A stretch of DNA of 64,000 nt from UBA6168 sp964423205 (GCA_964423205.1 CAYRDX010000007.1:38506-102505), one strand, 5' to 3'. Counted from the stretch's first letter, positions 16,857 through 27,545 are shown. The notes: generated by a model from the letters alone, not told the origin. A program made the numbers and translations.

Positions 16857-17235
16857 ATTGTTTGTTTACCTGTTTTGAATAAAACCTCGAATTGGTTTGC
16901 GGCAAAAATAATGAATTATATTCATGTTTCTAATTTGAATTTTTTCCACAGCGTAACTTAACCAGTTAGAAATAGCGGCAGAAAGGTCGAAAGTTTAAAA
17001 TCATTTAAGTCGGTACCGTCAATAAGCAGCTCTGAACGAAGCATGGCGACTGACTTTTTTCATGAAAAATCAACCAAAACTCATCTTGACCGTTATACCT
17101 TATTCTTACTTTTAAGCGTTTTTGACAGGTAAAATCAGGGAGTCAGGATTTGCAATTTTTCAGGAAACCACTGACACTGATTGAATCAAGAACCAGTTCA
17201 AATTCAATACAAATACCTTAAACTATTAATACGCA
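16857..17235. other. Divergent promoter region, parA and ferritin
   Basis: 379 bp between the divergent parA and ferritin starts. A possible parA -7 element is CAAAAATA at 16905-16912 (minus-strand TATTTTTG) without a clear -33 TTG. No gene-like frame was accepted. No iron-box type palindrome was recognised before the ferritin gene. Confidence 0.5.
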
Positions 17236-17763
17236 ATGATGATTTCAAAAAAAATGGAAGCTGCGTTAAACCAGCAAATCGCTTTCGAAGCTTATGCTTC
17301 ATTTCTTTATTTATCGATGGCCACCTGGGCCGATCATCAGGGTCTTCCCGGTTGTTATCAGTTCCTTATGCGCCAGTCGGAGGAAGAGAGAGCACACATG
17401 CTGAAAATATTTGGATATCTGAGTGAAGTTGATGCCAGCGCTTTAACGCCAGGTATTGATAGTCCACCGCATGATTATGACAACATACAAAGTGTCTTTA
17501 AGGCGGTTTATGCTCACGAACAGAAAGTAACCAAGTCGATCAACGAATTGGTGGCATTAGCTACAAAAGAAAACGACTTTACTTCTCTGGCATTCCTTCA
17601 GTGGTTTGTCGATGAACAGAGAGAAGAAGAAACACTCATGAGATCCATCCTGGATCGCATCAGACTGATTGGTGACGGACCTCAGAGCTTGTATTTTATT
17701 GATAAAGAAATTGAAGCGCTGAACAAACAGGTAGCTGCTGCAGAAGCGGCCGGTGAGGAATAA
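17236..17763 (+). CDS. ftnA: Bacterial non-haem ferritin
   Basis: Iron-storage ferritin that oxidises Fe(II) and stores it as a mineral inside a 24-subunit shell. 175 residues, normal length. The four-helix bundle shows QQIAFEAYASFLYLSMATW at about 14-32, the ferroxidase residues in EEERAHMLKIFGYL, and the second pair in QWFVDEQREEE. Start is ATG 17236, but the next codon is also ATG, so 17239 is equally possible. It is followed after 99 bp by a phosphatase gene, so the two may or may not share a transcript. Confidence 0.93.
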   Translation: MMISKKMEAALNQQIAFEAYASFLYLSMATWADHQGLPGCYQFLMRQSEEERAHMLKIFGYLSEVDASALTPGIDSPPHDYDNIQSVFKAVYAHEQKVTKSINELVALATKENDFTSLAFLQWFVDEQREEETLMRSILDRIRLIGDGPQSLYFIDKEIEALNKQVAAAEAAGEE

Positions 17764-17862
17764 CCATCACCTGTAAATGTACCCGTTCATGTGGTTACTC
17801 AACAAGCGGGAAGTTTAAAACTGTTTACCATCAAATGAACCAAAATCAAAAACAATTTTGGA

Positions 17863-18345
17863 ATGAAAATCCTCATGGTCTGCCTCGGCAATATTTGCCG
17901 CTCACCATTGGCTGAAGGAATATTGAAAGAAAAGGTGCTTCAACACGGGCTTAATTGGTCAATCGACTCAGCAGGAACAAGCGGATGGCATGTCGGTGAC
18001 AGCCCAGACCATCGGTCTATCAAAGTGGCCAGGAATCATGGGATTGATATCTCCAGTCAACGTGGCAGACAGTTAAAAGCTAAAGACCTTGAGGAGTTTG
18101 ATTTGATATTGGCCATGGATTCTTCCAATTATAACGATATAACCCGTCTGGCCTCCAATAAGGAAGAGCGCCAAAAAGTAAGACTGATACTTAATTATGC
18201 CTATCCTGGAAGCAACCGAAGCGTTCCGGATCCTTATTGGGATGACAGTGGATTCGAAGGTGTTTTTCAAATGCTGGACCATGCCTGCGACAGGATGATT
18301 GAAGAGCTCTTACTGCATGAGAAAAGTTCTGCCTCTGACACTTAG
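17863..18345 (+). CDS. Low-molecular-weight protein tyrosine phosphatase
   Basis: Cytoplasmic phosphatase of the LMW-PTP/ArsC fold, 160 residues. The P-loop CLGNICRS begins at the nucleophile Cys7 and ends at Arg13-Ser14. The catalytic acid is in VPDPYWDD near 125-130. It matches the Bacteroidota YfkJ/PtpA-type proteins rather than arsenate reductase, since it keeps the DPYW segment. Start ATG 17863 directly precedes MKILMVC. It sits upstream of grpE-dnaJ with a 77-bp gap. Substrate unknown. Confidence 0.9.
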   Translation: MKILMVCLGNICRSPLAEGILKEKVLQHGLNWSIDSAGTSGWHVGDSPDHRSIKVARNHGIDISSQRGRQLKAKDLEEFDLILAMDSSNYNDITRLASNKEERQKVRLILNYAYPGSNRSVPDPYWDDSGFEGVFQMLDHACDRMIEELLLHEKSSASDT

Positions 18346-18422
18346 GATTCCTTGAAAGTACACTGCCATATTGACGGGTTCCAGGCTGTGGCAAACATAT
18401 TGATGTGTTGCCATGACGAAGT

Positions 18423-19043
18423 ATGTTTAAAAAACTGAAAATGATGAGCAAAAAGAAAGATTCAGCTCCAAAGAATGAAAACTACCTGGAGCAGGATGAG
18501 CGTGTTATTGCGGAAACTATAGCCGAAGAAATCCTGAAAAGCATCGAAAATAACGGAGAAACTGCACCGGATAGCAGTTCCGCCATATCAAATAAGGAAC
18601 ATAACATACAGCTTCAGGAACAACTGGACGAGCTTAAAGACAAATACATGCGGCTCTATGCCGAATTTGAAAATTTCAAAAAGAGGTCTGTACGTGAGAA
18701 AATCGATTGGATGAAGACAGCCGCACAAGACACATTGACAGCTCTGTTACCCGTTCTTGACGATTTTGACAGAGCGAAAAAATTTGCTCAGGAAAATTCT
18801 GAAACCGGATTCAGCGAAGGAGTTGACCTGGTTTATCAGAAACTTTACATGACCTTAAAGAGTAAGGGTCTGGAACCTATGGAAAGCAATGGCCAGGCTT
18901 TCGACCCCGAACTGCACGATGCTATTAGTGAAATCCCTATCCCGGATAATAAACTAAAAGGCAAAGTTATCGACACAGTAGAGAAAGGATATCGTCTGAA
19001 CGACAAGATTATCCGCCATGCCAAAGTCGTAGTGGGCAAATAA
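18423..19043 (+). CDS. grpE: Nucleotide exchange factor GrpE
   Basis: Co-chaperone that releases ADP from DnaK. 206 residues: a charged, coiled-coil N-terminal part (to about 95), then the family marks YAEFENFKKRSVREK at about 80-94 and LDDFDRAKKF, and the C-terminal beta domain with ESNGQAFDPELHDAI and KGYRLNDKIIRHAKVVVGK. Start could be 18423 or the in-frame ATGs at 18441 and 18444. It is 37 bp upstream of dnaJ, so one operon. I did not see a CIRCE-type operator upstream. Confidence 0.95.
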   Translation: MFKKLKMMSKKKDSAPKNENYLEQDERVIAETIAEEILKSIENNGETAPDSSSAISNKEHNIQLQEQLDELKDKYMRLYAEFENFKKRSVREKIDWMKTAAQDTLTALLPVLDDFDRAKKFAQENSETGFSEGVDLVYQKLYMTLKSKGLEPMESNGQAFDPELHDAISEIPIPDNKLKGKVIDTVEKGYRLNDKIIRHAKVVVGK

Positions 19044-19080
19044 CACCTCGGCAAGTTTCCTCCACATGAATCGTTACTAA

Positions 19081-20238
19081 ATGGCAAAAAGAGATTATTA
19101 CGAAATATTAGGCGTGCCCAAAAATGTGACCGAGGCTGCTCTAAAAAAGGCTTATCGACAGAAAGCACTTGAATATCACCCTGACCGGAATCCCGGCGAC
19201 AAGAGTGCAGAAGACAAATTCAAGGAAGCGGCCGAGGCTTACGAAGTACTCAGCGACGCTGATAAAAGAGCACGCTACGACCGCTTTGGTCATGCCGGAG
19301 TTAGTGGAAACGGCGGTGGTGGATTTCGCGGCGGCATGACAATGGAAGATATCTTTGCACAATTCGGTGATATTTTCGGTGGCGGTGGCAGCCCATTTGA
19401 CGAGTTGTTCCGCGGTACAAGAGGAGGCAGAGGTCGTCCCGGTGGACAAAGAGGTAGTAATCTCAGAATTAAGGTTAAACTAACACTTGAAGAAATAGCC
19501 ACCGGCGTTACCAAGAAAATAAAAGTCAACAAACAGAACACTTGTCATACCTGCGGCGGCAGCGGAGCAAAAGACCGCAATTCGGTACAAACTTGTGGAA
19601 CCTGCCGCGGGTCGGGTTACGTCCGCCAGGTCAGAAGCACCTTTCTCGGACAAATGCAGACAACAACAACCTGCCCAACCTGTAATGGTTCCGGTGAGGT
19701 TGTCACTGCAAACTGTGGCACTTGTAAAGGAGAGGGAAGAACCTATGGAGAAGAGACTCTCGATATCGACATTCCAGCAGGTGTTGCTGAAGGCATGCAA
19801 CTTTCTCTATCCGGAAAGGGCAATGCCGGCATGAAAGGAGGACCTCCGGGCGACCTTCTCATCAATATTGAAGAGATTCCACACGAACACTTGAACAGGG
19901 ACGGACTCAATATCGTGTACGACCTGTACCTGAACTTTGCAGACGCCACTTTGGGCAAATCGGTGGAAGTCCCAGTATTAGATGGCAAAGTCAAGATAAA
20001 AATTCCACCAGGCACTCAAGCCGGAAAAATATTCAGACTAAAAGGCAAGGGACTACCATCAGTTCAGAGCTATGAAAGAGGCGACCAACTCATTCAGGTG
20101 AATGTATGGACGCCAAAAAAGCTGACTGATGAAGAGCGCCAACTGATGGAAAAAATGCGCTCCATGCCCAATTTTCAACCTGACCCTGGAAAAGGGGAAC
20201 GGGGCTTTTTTGAGAAAATGAAAGATTACTTTGGGTAA
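19081..20238 (+). CDS. dnaJ: Chaperone DnaJ (type A Hsp40)
   Basis: Co-chaperone that delivers unfolded protein to DnaK and stimulates its ATPase. 385 residues. The J domain (1-70) carries HPD at 33-35. A Gly/Phe-rich segment runs to about 120 (FGGGGSPFDELFRG). Four CxxCxGxG zinc-finger repeats lie at about 150-220 (CHTCGGSG, CGTCRGSG, CPTCNGSG, CGTCKGEG), followed by the two substrate-binding beta domains. All key residues are present. Last gene of the grpE-dnaJ unit, ended by a clear terminator. Confidence 0.97.
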   Translation: MAKRDYYEILGVPKNVTEAALKKAYRQKALEYHPDRNPGDKSAEDKFKEAAEAYEVLSDADKRARYDRFGHAGVSGNGGGGFRGGMTMEDIFAQFGDIFGGGGSPFDELFRGTRGGRGRPGGQRGSNLRIKVKLTLEEIATGVTKKIKVNKQNTCHTCGGSGAKDRNSVQTCGTCRGSGYVRQVRSTFLGQMQTTTTCPTCNGSGEVVTANCGTCKGEGRTYGEETLDIDIPAGVAEGMQLSLSGKGNAGMKGGPPGDLLINIEEIPHEHLNRDGLNIVYDLYLNFADATLGKSVEVPVLDGKVKIKIPPGTQAGKIFRLKGKGLPSVQSYERGDQLIQVNVWTPKKLTDEERQLMEKMRSMPNFQPDPGKGERGFFEKMKDYFG

Positions 20239-20260
20239 TCAGTATTAACTGCAATTAGAA

Positions 20261-20298
20261 AACCGGAGAGGTGGATGTTCCTGCCTCTCCGGTTTTGT
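20261..20298 (+). terminator. Intrinsic terminator after dnaJ
   Basis: AACCGGAGAGG (20261-20271) pairs perfectly with CCTCTCCGGTT (20284-20294) over a 12-nt loop and is followed by TTGTTTTAT. Confidence 0.88.
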
Positions 20299-20504
20299 TT
20301 TATACGGCCACCTGACAGATTTGTATAAATTAGAAAAATGTTTATCCATCATTCAGGGCATTGAGCATTTTCTTTTAATTTTGGATAATAATCTCAACGC
20401 TAACTCGTCTATTGATTAGTTAATTCTTCGAACAACAGACACTTCCTGGCGTAAACACAAAATTGAATTAACAAAAACCTGATTCCCTAAGACTGATTGC
20501 CCGA

Positions 20505-23500
20505 ATGCGTTTAGTCCCATTACTCATATTGCTCTCCCTGATTGTGGCCAACACCCGGCTGGCGGCACAGCAATGCGGATGTGAGGGTGAAGGGAATTGC
20601 CCATATCCGATTAATGACAATTCCACTTCCACAGTTTCTTACGAAGTCAAAAATGCGTACATCAACAATCTGGCTAATCCATCTCAAGGTGTTTGCGGAG
20701 TTCGTCTCAGATTCAGACATGGAAGGATTGGGGACATAGAAATAAGGCTCAGATCTCCTAATGGTACTGTAGTCCAACTGGTAGGATCCCCAACGACTCC
20801 CTGTAAATCAGCCATTTTTACTCCAATTGCTACCTGGGACATACTCTTTGTCAGAGATTCTGTAAACTGTGCACCCGACAAAGGCAACCTTTTTGAATTT
20901 CCCTGCAGGTTTACAACATGCCCCCCGGCTGATAATTGGGGAAGTGCCAATTATACTGGGAAATACACTCCTTACACTGGAAGCTTGAAAGATTTTAATT
21001 CTGGAACCGTTACCGGAATGTGGCATCTGAATATAGTTGACAAAGCATCGGGAAACGCCGGTACCATATTCGATTTCCAGGTTATTTTCTGCGATCAAAG
21101 TGGTTTTAATTGTTGTGAAGCGGATGCCGGTGATCTTGCCGCTGTAAAAGATGTCAACGCTTGCCAGGGTGACTCCGCTCTTCTTCTGAAGGCTGTACCA
21201 AAATATGGACCTGTAAAACCGGACTCCACAAAGTATGCTTACACTTATCCGGTGTTCCGCAACGATACACTGATTCAATACAATAAAACAGCTGACCTGA
21301 GAATGATGGTAGCTGGAAATTATACAGTTTGTGGTTTATCCTATTTGCAGACTGACAGTTTGAAATTACCCCGGCGGGATACAGTCTTTTCCCCAAAGTC
21401 ATTTTATACGAATCTGAATGGCCCCAATCCTCTGCTCTGCGCCGATATTGATACCAATTGCGTTAACGTTAGAATCGCTCCCATCCCGCTCCCCACAACG
21501 AGAAATGAAAGTATATGTGATGGTGACACTTTGAGGATTGGAACACAAGCCTTTACAGCCGGAGGCAACTATACGGTCCGCCTGCAATCCGCAGCAGGCT
21601 GTGATAGTATCATCAACCTCAACCTGACGGTTTTGCCAAAAGTAACCTACAATGCAACGCCCATTGTCCTTTGCACAGGGGAGAAATACATTCTCGGCAA
21701 TGATACCATAACAACTTCTGGCATGTACAGTCGCACTTATAAGAATGCCAACATGTGCGATAGTACAGTCATGTATGACATAACCATTCTCCAACCTATT
21801 GATACACTTATAAGAGACACCATATGCCTGGGCCAGTCGCGAACAATAGGCTCAAATACTTACTTCAGTGAAGGAGTGTATACAGATACGTTACAATCAC
21901 AGGTTTTTCCCTATTGCGATAGCGTCGTAACACTCGATTTGAAGTTGAATATAATTGGATTGGCCATCAACTCTCCATTTCCTGATACGCTGACTTGTTC
22001 CCATACCACAGAAACATTAAACGCAACTAACAGCGCTAATTATGGCATAGACTCTATTCGTTGGAGCACACTCAATGGGCAATTTTTTGGTTCAACAACC
22101 GCAGTTACAGCAAATGTTGTATCACCGGGAGATTATACCGTAAGAGTTTTTTCAAAAGGATGCTCGGCCAGCCGTACCAGAACGGTTTTTCAGGATATCA
22201 CAAAACCAACTGCGGTCATTCAGAATCCAGGTACTCTGACATGTAACGTGACCTCAGTTCAGTTAAATGGAATTACATCATTTGGGCAAGGGGCGATTAG
22301 TTTCAGATGGGCATCCATCAGCGGCGGACCAGTAAGTGACAGCATATCCATCACCAGCAACGTCAGTTTACCCGGAGTTTACAGACTGGTGGTTCAAAAT
22401 CAGGGAAACGGATGCCGGGACACAGCCACTGTTACCGTTTTAGAAAATAAAACAGCACCCGTTGCCAATGCAGGTCCCGATGGCATGTTATCCTGTTCTC
22501 AGCCAGGTGTAACACTGAATGCTTCTGCTTCTGCTCCATCCAACAGGATTGATTATTCATGGAGTACCTCCAATGGTGTCATAATAGGGACAACAACCAA
22601 TGCTCAGGTTTTGGCAGATGCTCCGGGAATATACCGTCTCGAAATAACAGATAGATTAAATGGATGCCGGGATACCGATTTTGTCCAGGTAACTGTTGAT
22701 ACGCTGACTCCTGTTGCCATCATCAATGCATCAGGGAATGGCAACCTGACTTGTTCAAACTCACAGGTCATACTCGATGGCAGGAATTCAGTCAAGGGAT
22801 CTGGGGTGACAGTAAAATGGCTGGGGCCAATTGATTCCGGGCAAAATACACTTTTGGCAACTGCCACCAGGCCGGATCAATACGCATTGGTTTTGGACGA
22901 CCCCATAAATGGGTGTGCTGATACAGCCTTCCATACAATCGTCTATGACACGCTGGCACCCATTGCCAATGCAGGTCCGGATAAGGAAATGAATTGCACA
23001 ACACAATCCGTAACCATTGGTGCAGCCAATTCTTCTTTTGGTTCAGGTTACCTCATAACATGGTCACACAATGGGCAAGGACTCATTCAAGGCAGGACTG
23101 ACAGCACAGTCGCTGTTGTTGGCCAGCCGGGTTTGTATTTTTTGGAGGTTCGTAATACCAGTAATGGTTGTAGCAAACGAGATACGGTACTGGTCGCTGA
23201 TAATTTCCAACCCCCCATTTCCAATGCCGGCCCTGACAGAATGTTGAATTGTAGGGATGCCAGCGTTTTGCTGGATGGAAGTGCTTCTTCTGCTGGATTT
23301 TCAACCTACGAATGGAGAAATTCTTCGGGACAAATCATTGGCACAAATAAAACAATTGACGTAAATATCCCGGGCACTTTTACCCTGACTACTACTTTCG
23401 CTTTCTGTAATACAACTGATACGGTCATTGTTCGCCAGGACATTCTCAGACCGATTGTAAATGCCGGTTCTGATACTTTTTTACATTGCACCACTGGGGT

Positions 23501-26500
23501 TGCCATCCTGAACGGCAGTGGGTCCAACTCTGGGGCGGAATTTATCAATAGCTGGACCACCCCGAATGGCATTATTGTGAATGGAGCTAATTCATTAAGT
23601 CCTACAGTCAGTAAAACGGGAACATATATCCTGGCTGTTGCCAATTCACTGAATTTCTGCACAGCATCGGATACCGTTTTGGTTTACATTGACAGTATTG
23701 GTTGCAAGCCAAATGTCAATGCTGGCGCCGACGGTCTGATTACTTGTTACAATGCCAGTTTTAGAGATACATTATCAGCAACCGGCCCAAGTGGTCCTGC
23801 CTTCAACAGCAGATGGACTATCATCACGGGAAATATTATCGACACATCAAATGTCTTCAGACCAGTAACCGGAGTTGGAGAATACGTTCTTACCATTACG
23901 AATACATTGATGGGATTAAGTGCCTCTGACACCGTCAGGGTTTTATCTGATACCATTTTCCCGATTGCCAATGCCGGACCCACCAACCTTTCTTTTGGTT
24001 GTGATGTTCTGGACTCTTGTTACACACTGAATGCTTCGGGTTCTTCTACAGGGCCATCTTTCAGATATCAGTGGGACAGTTTGAATGGTTCATTTTGTTC
24101 GGGCAGTAATGTGCAAAGCCCTCAGGTACGTGGGCCAGGGATTTACAATCTGATTGTGACCAATACCTTAAATGGATGCACTGCTGGGGATGCTATTTTA
24201 ATTGAACTTACAGGTGTCGCCCCAATGGCTTCAGCCGGTAGCAGCCTGCAAATACCTTGCGGTGACACCACGGCAATTCTGAACGGCAGCCTGTCTTCTC
24301 AGGGAGCAAATTATACTTATCAATGGATATCTCGGGGAGGAACTATTGTCTCCAACGGCAACGGTCTAATGCCCGTTATCAAAACCAATAACCCACGGGA
24401 TACATTTGCTCTGGTTGTGACTAACTCCATTAATAAGTGCAGAGATACCAGTCGGGTAGTGGTATTTGCTCCCATTGATTGTTTTCCCTTATGCCAGGTA
24501 ACCTCATCCGGAAGTATCAGTTGCAATATTGACACCGTATATCTGAGTAGTTCCGGTTCTTCCACTGGCCCCGATGTGTCTTATCTTTGGAAGGCGCTAA
24601 ATGGCTCTCTGGATGGCAATGTATCAATGGCTGGAAACTTTACGCGGGTGCCAGGCACTTATGATTTAACAGTGACCCGAACCTATCCCAATGGAGCCCG
24701 TTTCAGTTCAAACTGCCAGGTTCAGGTCGCTGACAGTCGTAACTTCCCAATAGCCAATGCCGGTCCAGATGTCAATATCAATTGTGCAACTTCAAGCCCG
24801 GTTTTAAACGGCTCAGGATCTTCCTCAGGAGGCCATTTCAATTACCAATGGGCAACATCAAACGGAAACATTTTGAGCGGACAGAATACCAGTCGGGCTA
24901 CTGTAAATGCGCCGGGTGATTACTTTTTGAGGGTGAGGAATACCCAAAATGGTTGTGAGTCACTCGATACCGTTAAAGTTGGAAGAGATACGCTGCGTCC
25001 GACCGCCATCGCAGGTCCAGGCGGCCAATTATCCTGTGTGGCAACCAATTTTGTTCTCAACGGAAGCGCAACTCCTGCCAATGCCCTTTTTTCCTGGACT
25101 TCAACTGATGGGAATGTTTGTGCCGGAGGTACCACCGCCAGCCCGGTGGTTTGCGCAGCGGGAACTTACAAGTTAACCGTAACCAACCCGGTAAATGGCT
25201 GTACGGCTACAGATTCTACCATTGTGACTCGCAGCAGTGATTTTCCTGCTGTAAATCCAGGTTCAGACCTTACATATACTTGTGCGGATACCGTATTCAC
25301 TCTTAATGCCACTGCCTCAGGTATTGGTTCCTTATCTTTCCAGTGGAATGCAAGCAATGGTGGGTGTATCGATGGCCCAGCTAATGTGTTACGCCCGAGA
25401 GTATCATGTCCTGGCACCTACAGCCTTCGGGTAACGGACCAGTCAAATGGCTGTTCTGCCAATGCAGTTGTAAACGTAAGGAGGAATAATTTCAAGCCAA
25501 CCATTACCACTGCAAGTTCTGCAGAAATCAATTGTTCTAATCTTATTCAGACATTGGATGCCAGTTTGTCGAAGTCCAATTCCATAAGTAACGGAGCCTT
25601 GGATTTTACCTGGAGCTCGATCAATGGCCATTTTGTTTCCGGAACAAAAGGTTCAGTTGCAAGAGTTGATTCCGCTGGTGTTTACAAATTGCTTCTGTTT
25701 GATACTTCCAATTCCTGTTTCGATTCCGCAGAAGTACGTGTAACAAGGGATGCTGCCATACCAGCCGCAAATGCGGGGCGGGATACCACACTTACTTGTG
25801 TGCGAAAATCCTTGAATCTGAATGGCGCTGGTTCATCGGTTTCACCATCTACTGTCATGTATCAATGGACAACAGCCAATGGCAATATCGTGCGAGGTGC
25901 TTCAACTCTGACACCAGAAATCAATGCTGCTGGTACTTATGTTTTGTCTGTGTTGAATCCCGGAAATAACTGCACCATCAGGGATACCGTGGCAATTAGC
26001 TGGGACACTGTTTTACCTACACCGATGATAAGCCCTGTTACTCAGCAAATCACCTGCACAAACAACCAGTTGACATTGTCGGGAGTTTCATCCTCGCCTC
26101 AGGGCAATATCAGTTTCAACTGGACCACCCTCGACGGACGAATCAGTTTTGGAACGAATGCTCCCTCGGCTGTGGTAGAATCCGGCGGGACTTATGTACT
26201 GTGGGTATCCAATAATTCAAATGGTTGTTTGGCCAATACTTCAGTCAGGGTGAATCAGAACCTGAATAAACCACCCATATTTTTTACTTCGCCGAGACTC
26301 ATCGATTGCGTTACTGCCTCAGTAACTTTAACAGCCTCATTGCCTGATCCTGACACAGTTTACAATTTTAGTTGGGGTGGGCCACGGATTCTTTCCGGTC
26401 AAAATACATCTGCACCTCTTGTTGGGCAGTCAGGCTTGTATACCCTGATTATGACCAACTCCATCACCGGTTGCAGCAACAGCGGTTCCGTTCTCGTTCA

Positions 26501-27545
26501 GGAGAATAGAATTACTCCCACCGCAAAGGCTGCCGTTTCAGGAGCTTTGGATTGTAAAAAGCCAACGGCTCAACTCCTTGGAGCCGGCTCTACCACAAGC
26601 GGAGTAACTTATAACTGGAGAACAAACGGAATCGGTCAAATAGTAGATTCCACCAAGATTAATGCAACAACCAATGTATCGGGATGGCATTATCTGACTG
26701 TCAGAAGAACGGATAATGGCTGCTCCTCTACTGACTCGGTTTTGGTCGTTTCTACCGTTCTTCCTATTACAGGTGCTGACCTGACGCCTGTTAATCCAGA
26801 CTGCCGGAATCCGGAAGGATCTATCCGAATCAACCGGGTTATAGGTGGGACAGCGCCGTTTCTTTATTCCGTGAATGGGGGAGTTTCGATTTCACAACCC
26901 TTGTTTAATTATCTGAAAACGGGATTGTACCAACTCAGAATTGAAGATATCAACGGTTGTACCTGGCAGGATAGCGTACGACTTTCGCTACCAAGTGGAG
27001 TAAGCGTTGACCTGGGCGATGATATTCATATCAATATTGGTCAAAAAGCCACACTTACCGCAAAGGTCAATTTACTTCCCGCGCAACTTGAAAAAGTTAC
27101 ATGGACCTCTTTACCTGACACCTCAAAATGTAAGGATTGTCTGATCCAAGAGGTTACTCCAAAAGAAACTACGACCTACCGCATCACTGTTACCGATAAA
27201 GGTGGTTGTGTTGCCAGCGATGTCGTCACCGTATGGGTGAATAAGGAAGTTCCTTTTTTTGTTCCCACAGCGTTTTCTCCGGATGGAAATGGAATCAATG
27301 ACCGACTCATTTTACATTCAGGACCGGTGATTGAAAAGGTTGAAATAATGAGAATATTCGACCGCTGGGGAAACATGGTATTTTATGCAGAAGACTTTCC
27401 TCCAAATAATCCTGACTATGGATGGGATGGAAATTTTGTTGGGAAGCCAATGAATCCGGGTGTTTTCGTTTGGATGGTGGAACTGGTGCTTCCAACAGGC
27501 TACCGGGAAGTGTACTATGGAGAAACTACCTTGGTCAGAAAGTGA
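20505..27545 (+). CDS. Giant T9SS cargo adhesin with ~19 PKD-like repeats and type B sorting domain
   Basis: 2346-residue secreted protein, SprB-like in design. Order: signal peptide (about 1-21, ending LAAQ); a proprotein-convertase P-domain-like module (about 30-205, with GVRLRFRHGRIGDIEIRL and GMWHLNIVD); about three short ICxGxxxxxG...GCDS repeats (about 335-485); then about 19 degenerate repeats of roughly 80-90 residues. Each repeat opens near ANAGPDxxLxC, has a Y-x-W core and closes with PGxYxLxVxNxxNGC, so each holds a likely disulfide pair. Near the C-terminus is one SprB-type repeat (GSIRINRVIGGTAPFLYSV). The last 95 residues (VPTAFSPDGNGINDRL ... IFDRWGNMVF) are the gliding-motility C-terminal domain, the type B T9SS signal. 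Likely role: surface adhesion or gliding. It converges on purE with 9 bp between stops. Confidence 0.92.
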   Translation: MRLVPLLILLSLIVANTRLAAQQCGCEGEGNCPYPINDNSTSTVSYEVKNAYINNLANPSQGVCGVRLRFRHGRIGDIEIRLRSPNGTVVQLVGSPTTPCKSAIFTPIATWDILFVRDSVNCAPDKGNLFEFPCRFTTCPPADNWGSANYTGKYTPYTGSLKDFNSGTVTGMWHLNIVDKASGNAGTIFDFQVIFCDQSGFNCCEADAGDLAAVKDVNACQGDSALLLKAVPKYGPVKPDSTKYAYTYPVFRNDTLIQYNKTADLRMMVAGNYTVCGLSYLQTDSLKLPRRDTVFSPKSFYTNLNGPNPLLCADIDTNCVNVRIAPIPLPTTRNESICDGDTLRIGTQAFTAGGNYTVRLQSAAGCDSIINLNLTVLPKVTYNATPIVLCTGEKYILGNDTITTSGMYSRTYKNANMCDSTVMYDITILQPIDTLIRDTICLGQSRTIGSNTYFSEGVYTDTLQSQVFPYCDSVVTLDLKLNIIGLAINSPFPDTLTCSHTTETLNATNSANYGIDSIRWSTLNGQFFGSTTAVTANVVSPGDYTVRVFSKGCSASRTRTVFQDITKPTAVIQNPGTLTCNVTSVQLNGITSFGQGAISFRWASISGGPVSDSISITSNVSLPGVYRLVVQNQGNGCRDTATVTVLENKTAPVANAGPDGMLSCSQPGVTLNASASAPSNRIDYSWSTSNGVIIGTTTNAQVLADAPGIYRLEITDRLNGCRDTDFVQVTVDTLTPVAIINASGNGNLTCSNSQVILDGRNSVKGSGVTVKWLGPIDSGQNTLLATATRPDQYALVLDDPINGCADTAFHTIVYDTLAPIANAGPDKEMNCTTQSVTIGAANSSFGSGYLITWSHNGQGLIQGRTDSTVAVVGQPGLYFLEVRNTSNGCSKRDTVLVADNFQPPISNAGPDRMLNCRDASVLLDGSASSAGFSTYEWRNSSGQIIGTNKTIDVNIPGTFTLTTTFAFCNTTDTVIVRQDILRPIVNAGSDTFLHCTTGVAILNGSGSNSGAEFINSWTTPNGIIVNGANSLSPTVSKTGTYILAVANSLNFCTASDTVLVYIDSIGCKPNVNAGADGLITCYNASFRDTLSATGPSGPAFNSRWTIITGNIIDTSNVFRPVTGVGEYVLTITNTLMGLSASDTVRVLSDTIFPIANAGPTNLSFGCDVLDSCYTLNASGSSTGPSFRYQWDSLNGSFCSGSNVQSPQVRGPGIYNLIVTNTLNGCTAGDAILIELTGVAPMASAGSSLQIPCGDTTAILNGSLSSQGANYTYQWISRGGTIVSNGNGLMPVIKTNNPRDTFALVVTNSINKCRDTSRVVVFAPIDCFPLCQVTSSGSISCNIDTVYLSSSGSSTGPDVSYLWKALNGSLDGNVSMAGNFTRVPGTYDLTVTRTYPNGARFSSNCQVQVADSRNFPIANAGPDVNINCATSSPVLNGSGSSSGGHFNYQWATSNGNILSGQNTSRATVNAPGDYFLRVRNTQNGCESLDTVKVGRDTLRPTAIAGPGGQLSCVATNFVLNGSATPANALFSWTSTDGNVCAGGTTASPVVCAAGTYKLTVTNPVNGCTATDSTIVTRSSDFPAVNPGSDLTYTCADTVFTLNATASGIGSLSFQWNASNGGCIDGPANVLRPRVSCPGTYSLRVTDQSNGCSANAVVNVRRNNFKPTITTASSAEINCSNLIQTLDASLSKSNSISNGALDFTWSSINGHFVSGTKGSVARVDSAGVYKLLLFDTSNSCFDSAEVRVTRDAAIPAANAGRDTTLTCVRKSLNLNGAGSSVSPSTVMYQWTTANGNIVRGASTLTPEINAAGTYVLSVLNPGNNCTIRDTVAISWDTVLPTPMISPVTQQITCTNNQLTLSGVSSSPQGNISFNWTTLDGRISFGTNAPSAVVESGGTYVLWVSNNSNGCLANTSVRVNQNLNKPPIFFTSPRLIDCVTASVTLTASLPDPDTVYNFSWGGPRILSGQNTSAPLVGQSGLYTLIMTNSITGCSNSGSVLVQENRITPTAKAAVSGALDCKKPTAQLLGAGSTTSGVTYNWRTNGIGQIVDSTKINATTNVSGWHYLTVRRTDNGCSSTDSVLVVSTVLPITGADLTPVNPDCRNPEGSIRINRVIGGTAPFLYSVNGGVSISQPLFNYLKTGLYQLRIEDINGCTWQDSVRLSLPSGVSVDLGDDIHINIGQKATLTAKVNLLPAQLEKVTWTSLPDTSKCKDCLIQEVTPKETTTYRITVTDKGGCVASDVVTVWVNKEVPFFVPTAFSPDGNGINDRLILHSGPVIEKVEIMRIFDRWGNMVFYAEDFPPNNPDYGWDGNFVGKPMNPGVFVWMVELVLPTGYREVYYGETTLVRK

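Noticed and set aside
20376..20383. TAATTTTG as -7 element for the giant adhesin gene
   Set aside because: It fits TAnnTTTG, but the only TTG upstream is 12 nt away instead of 19-21, so the promoter is not supported.
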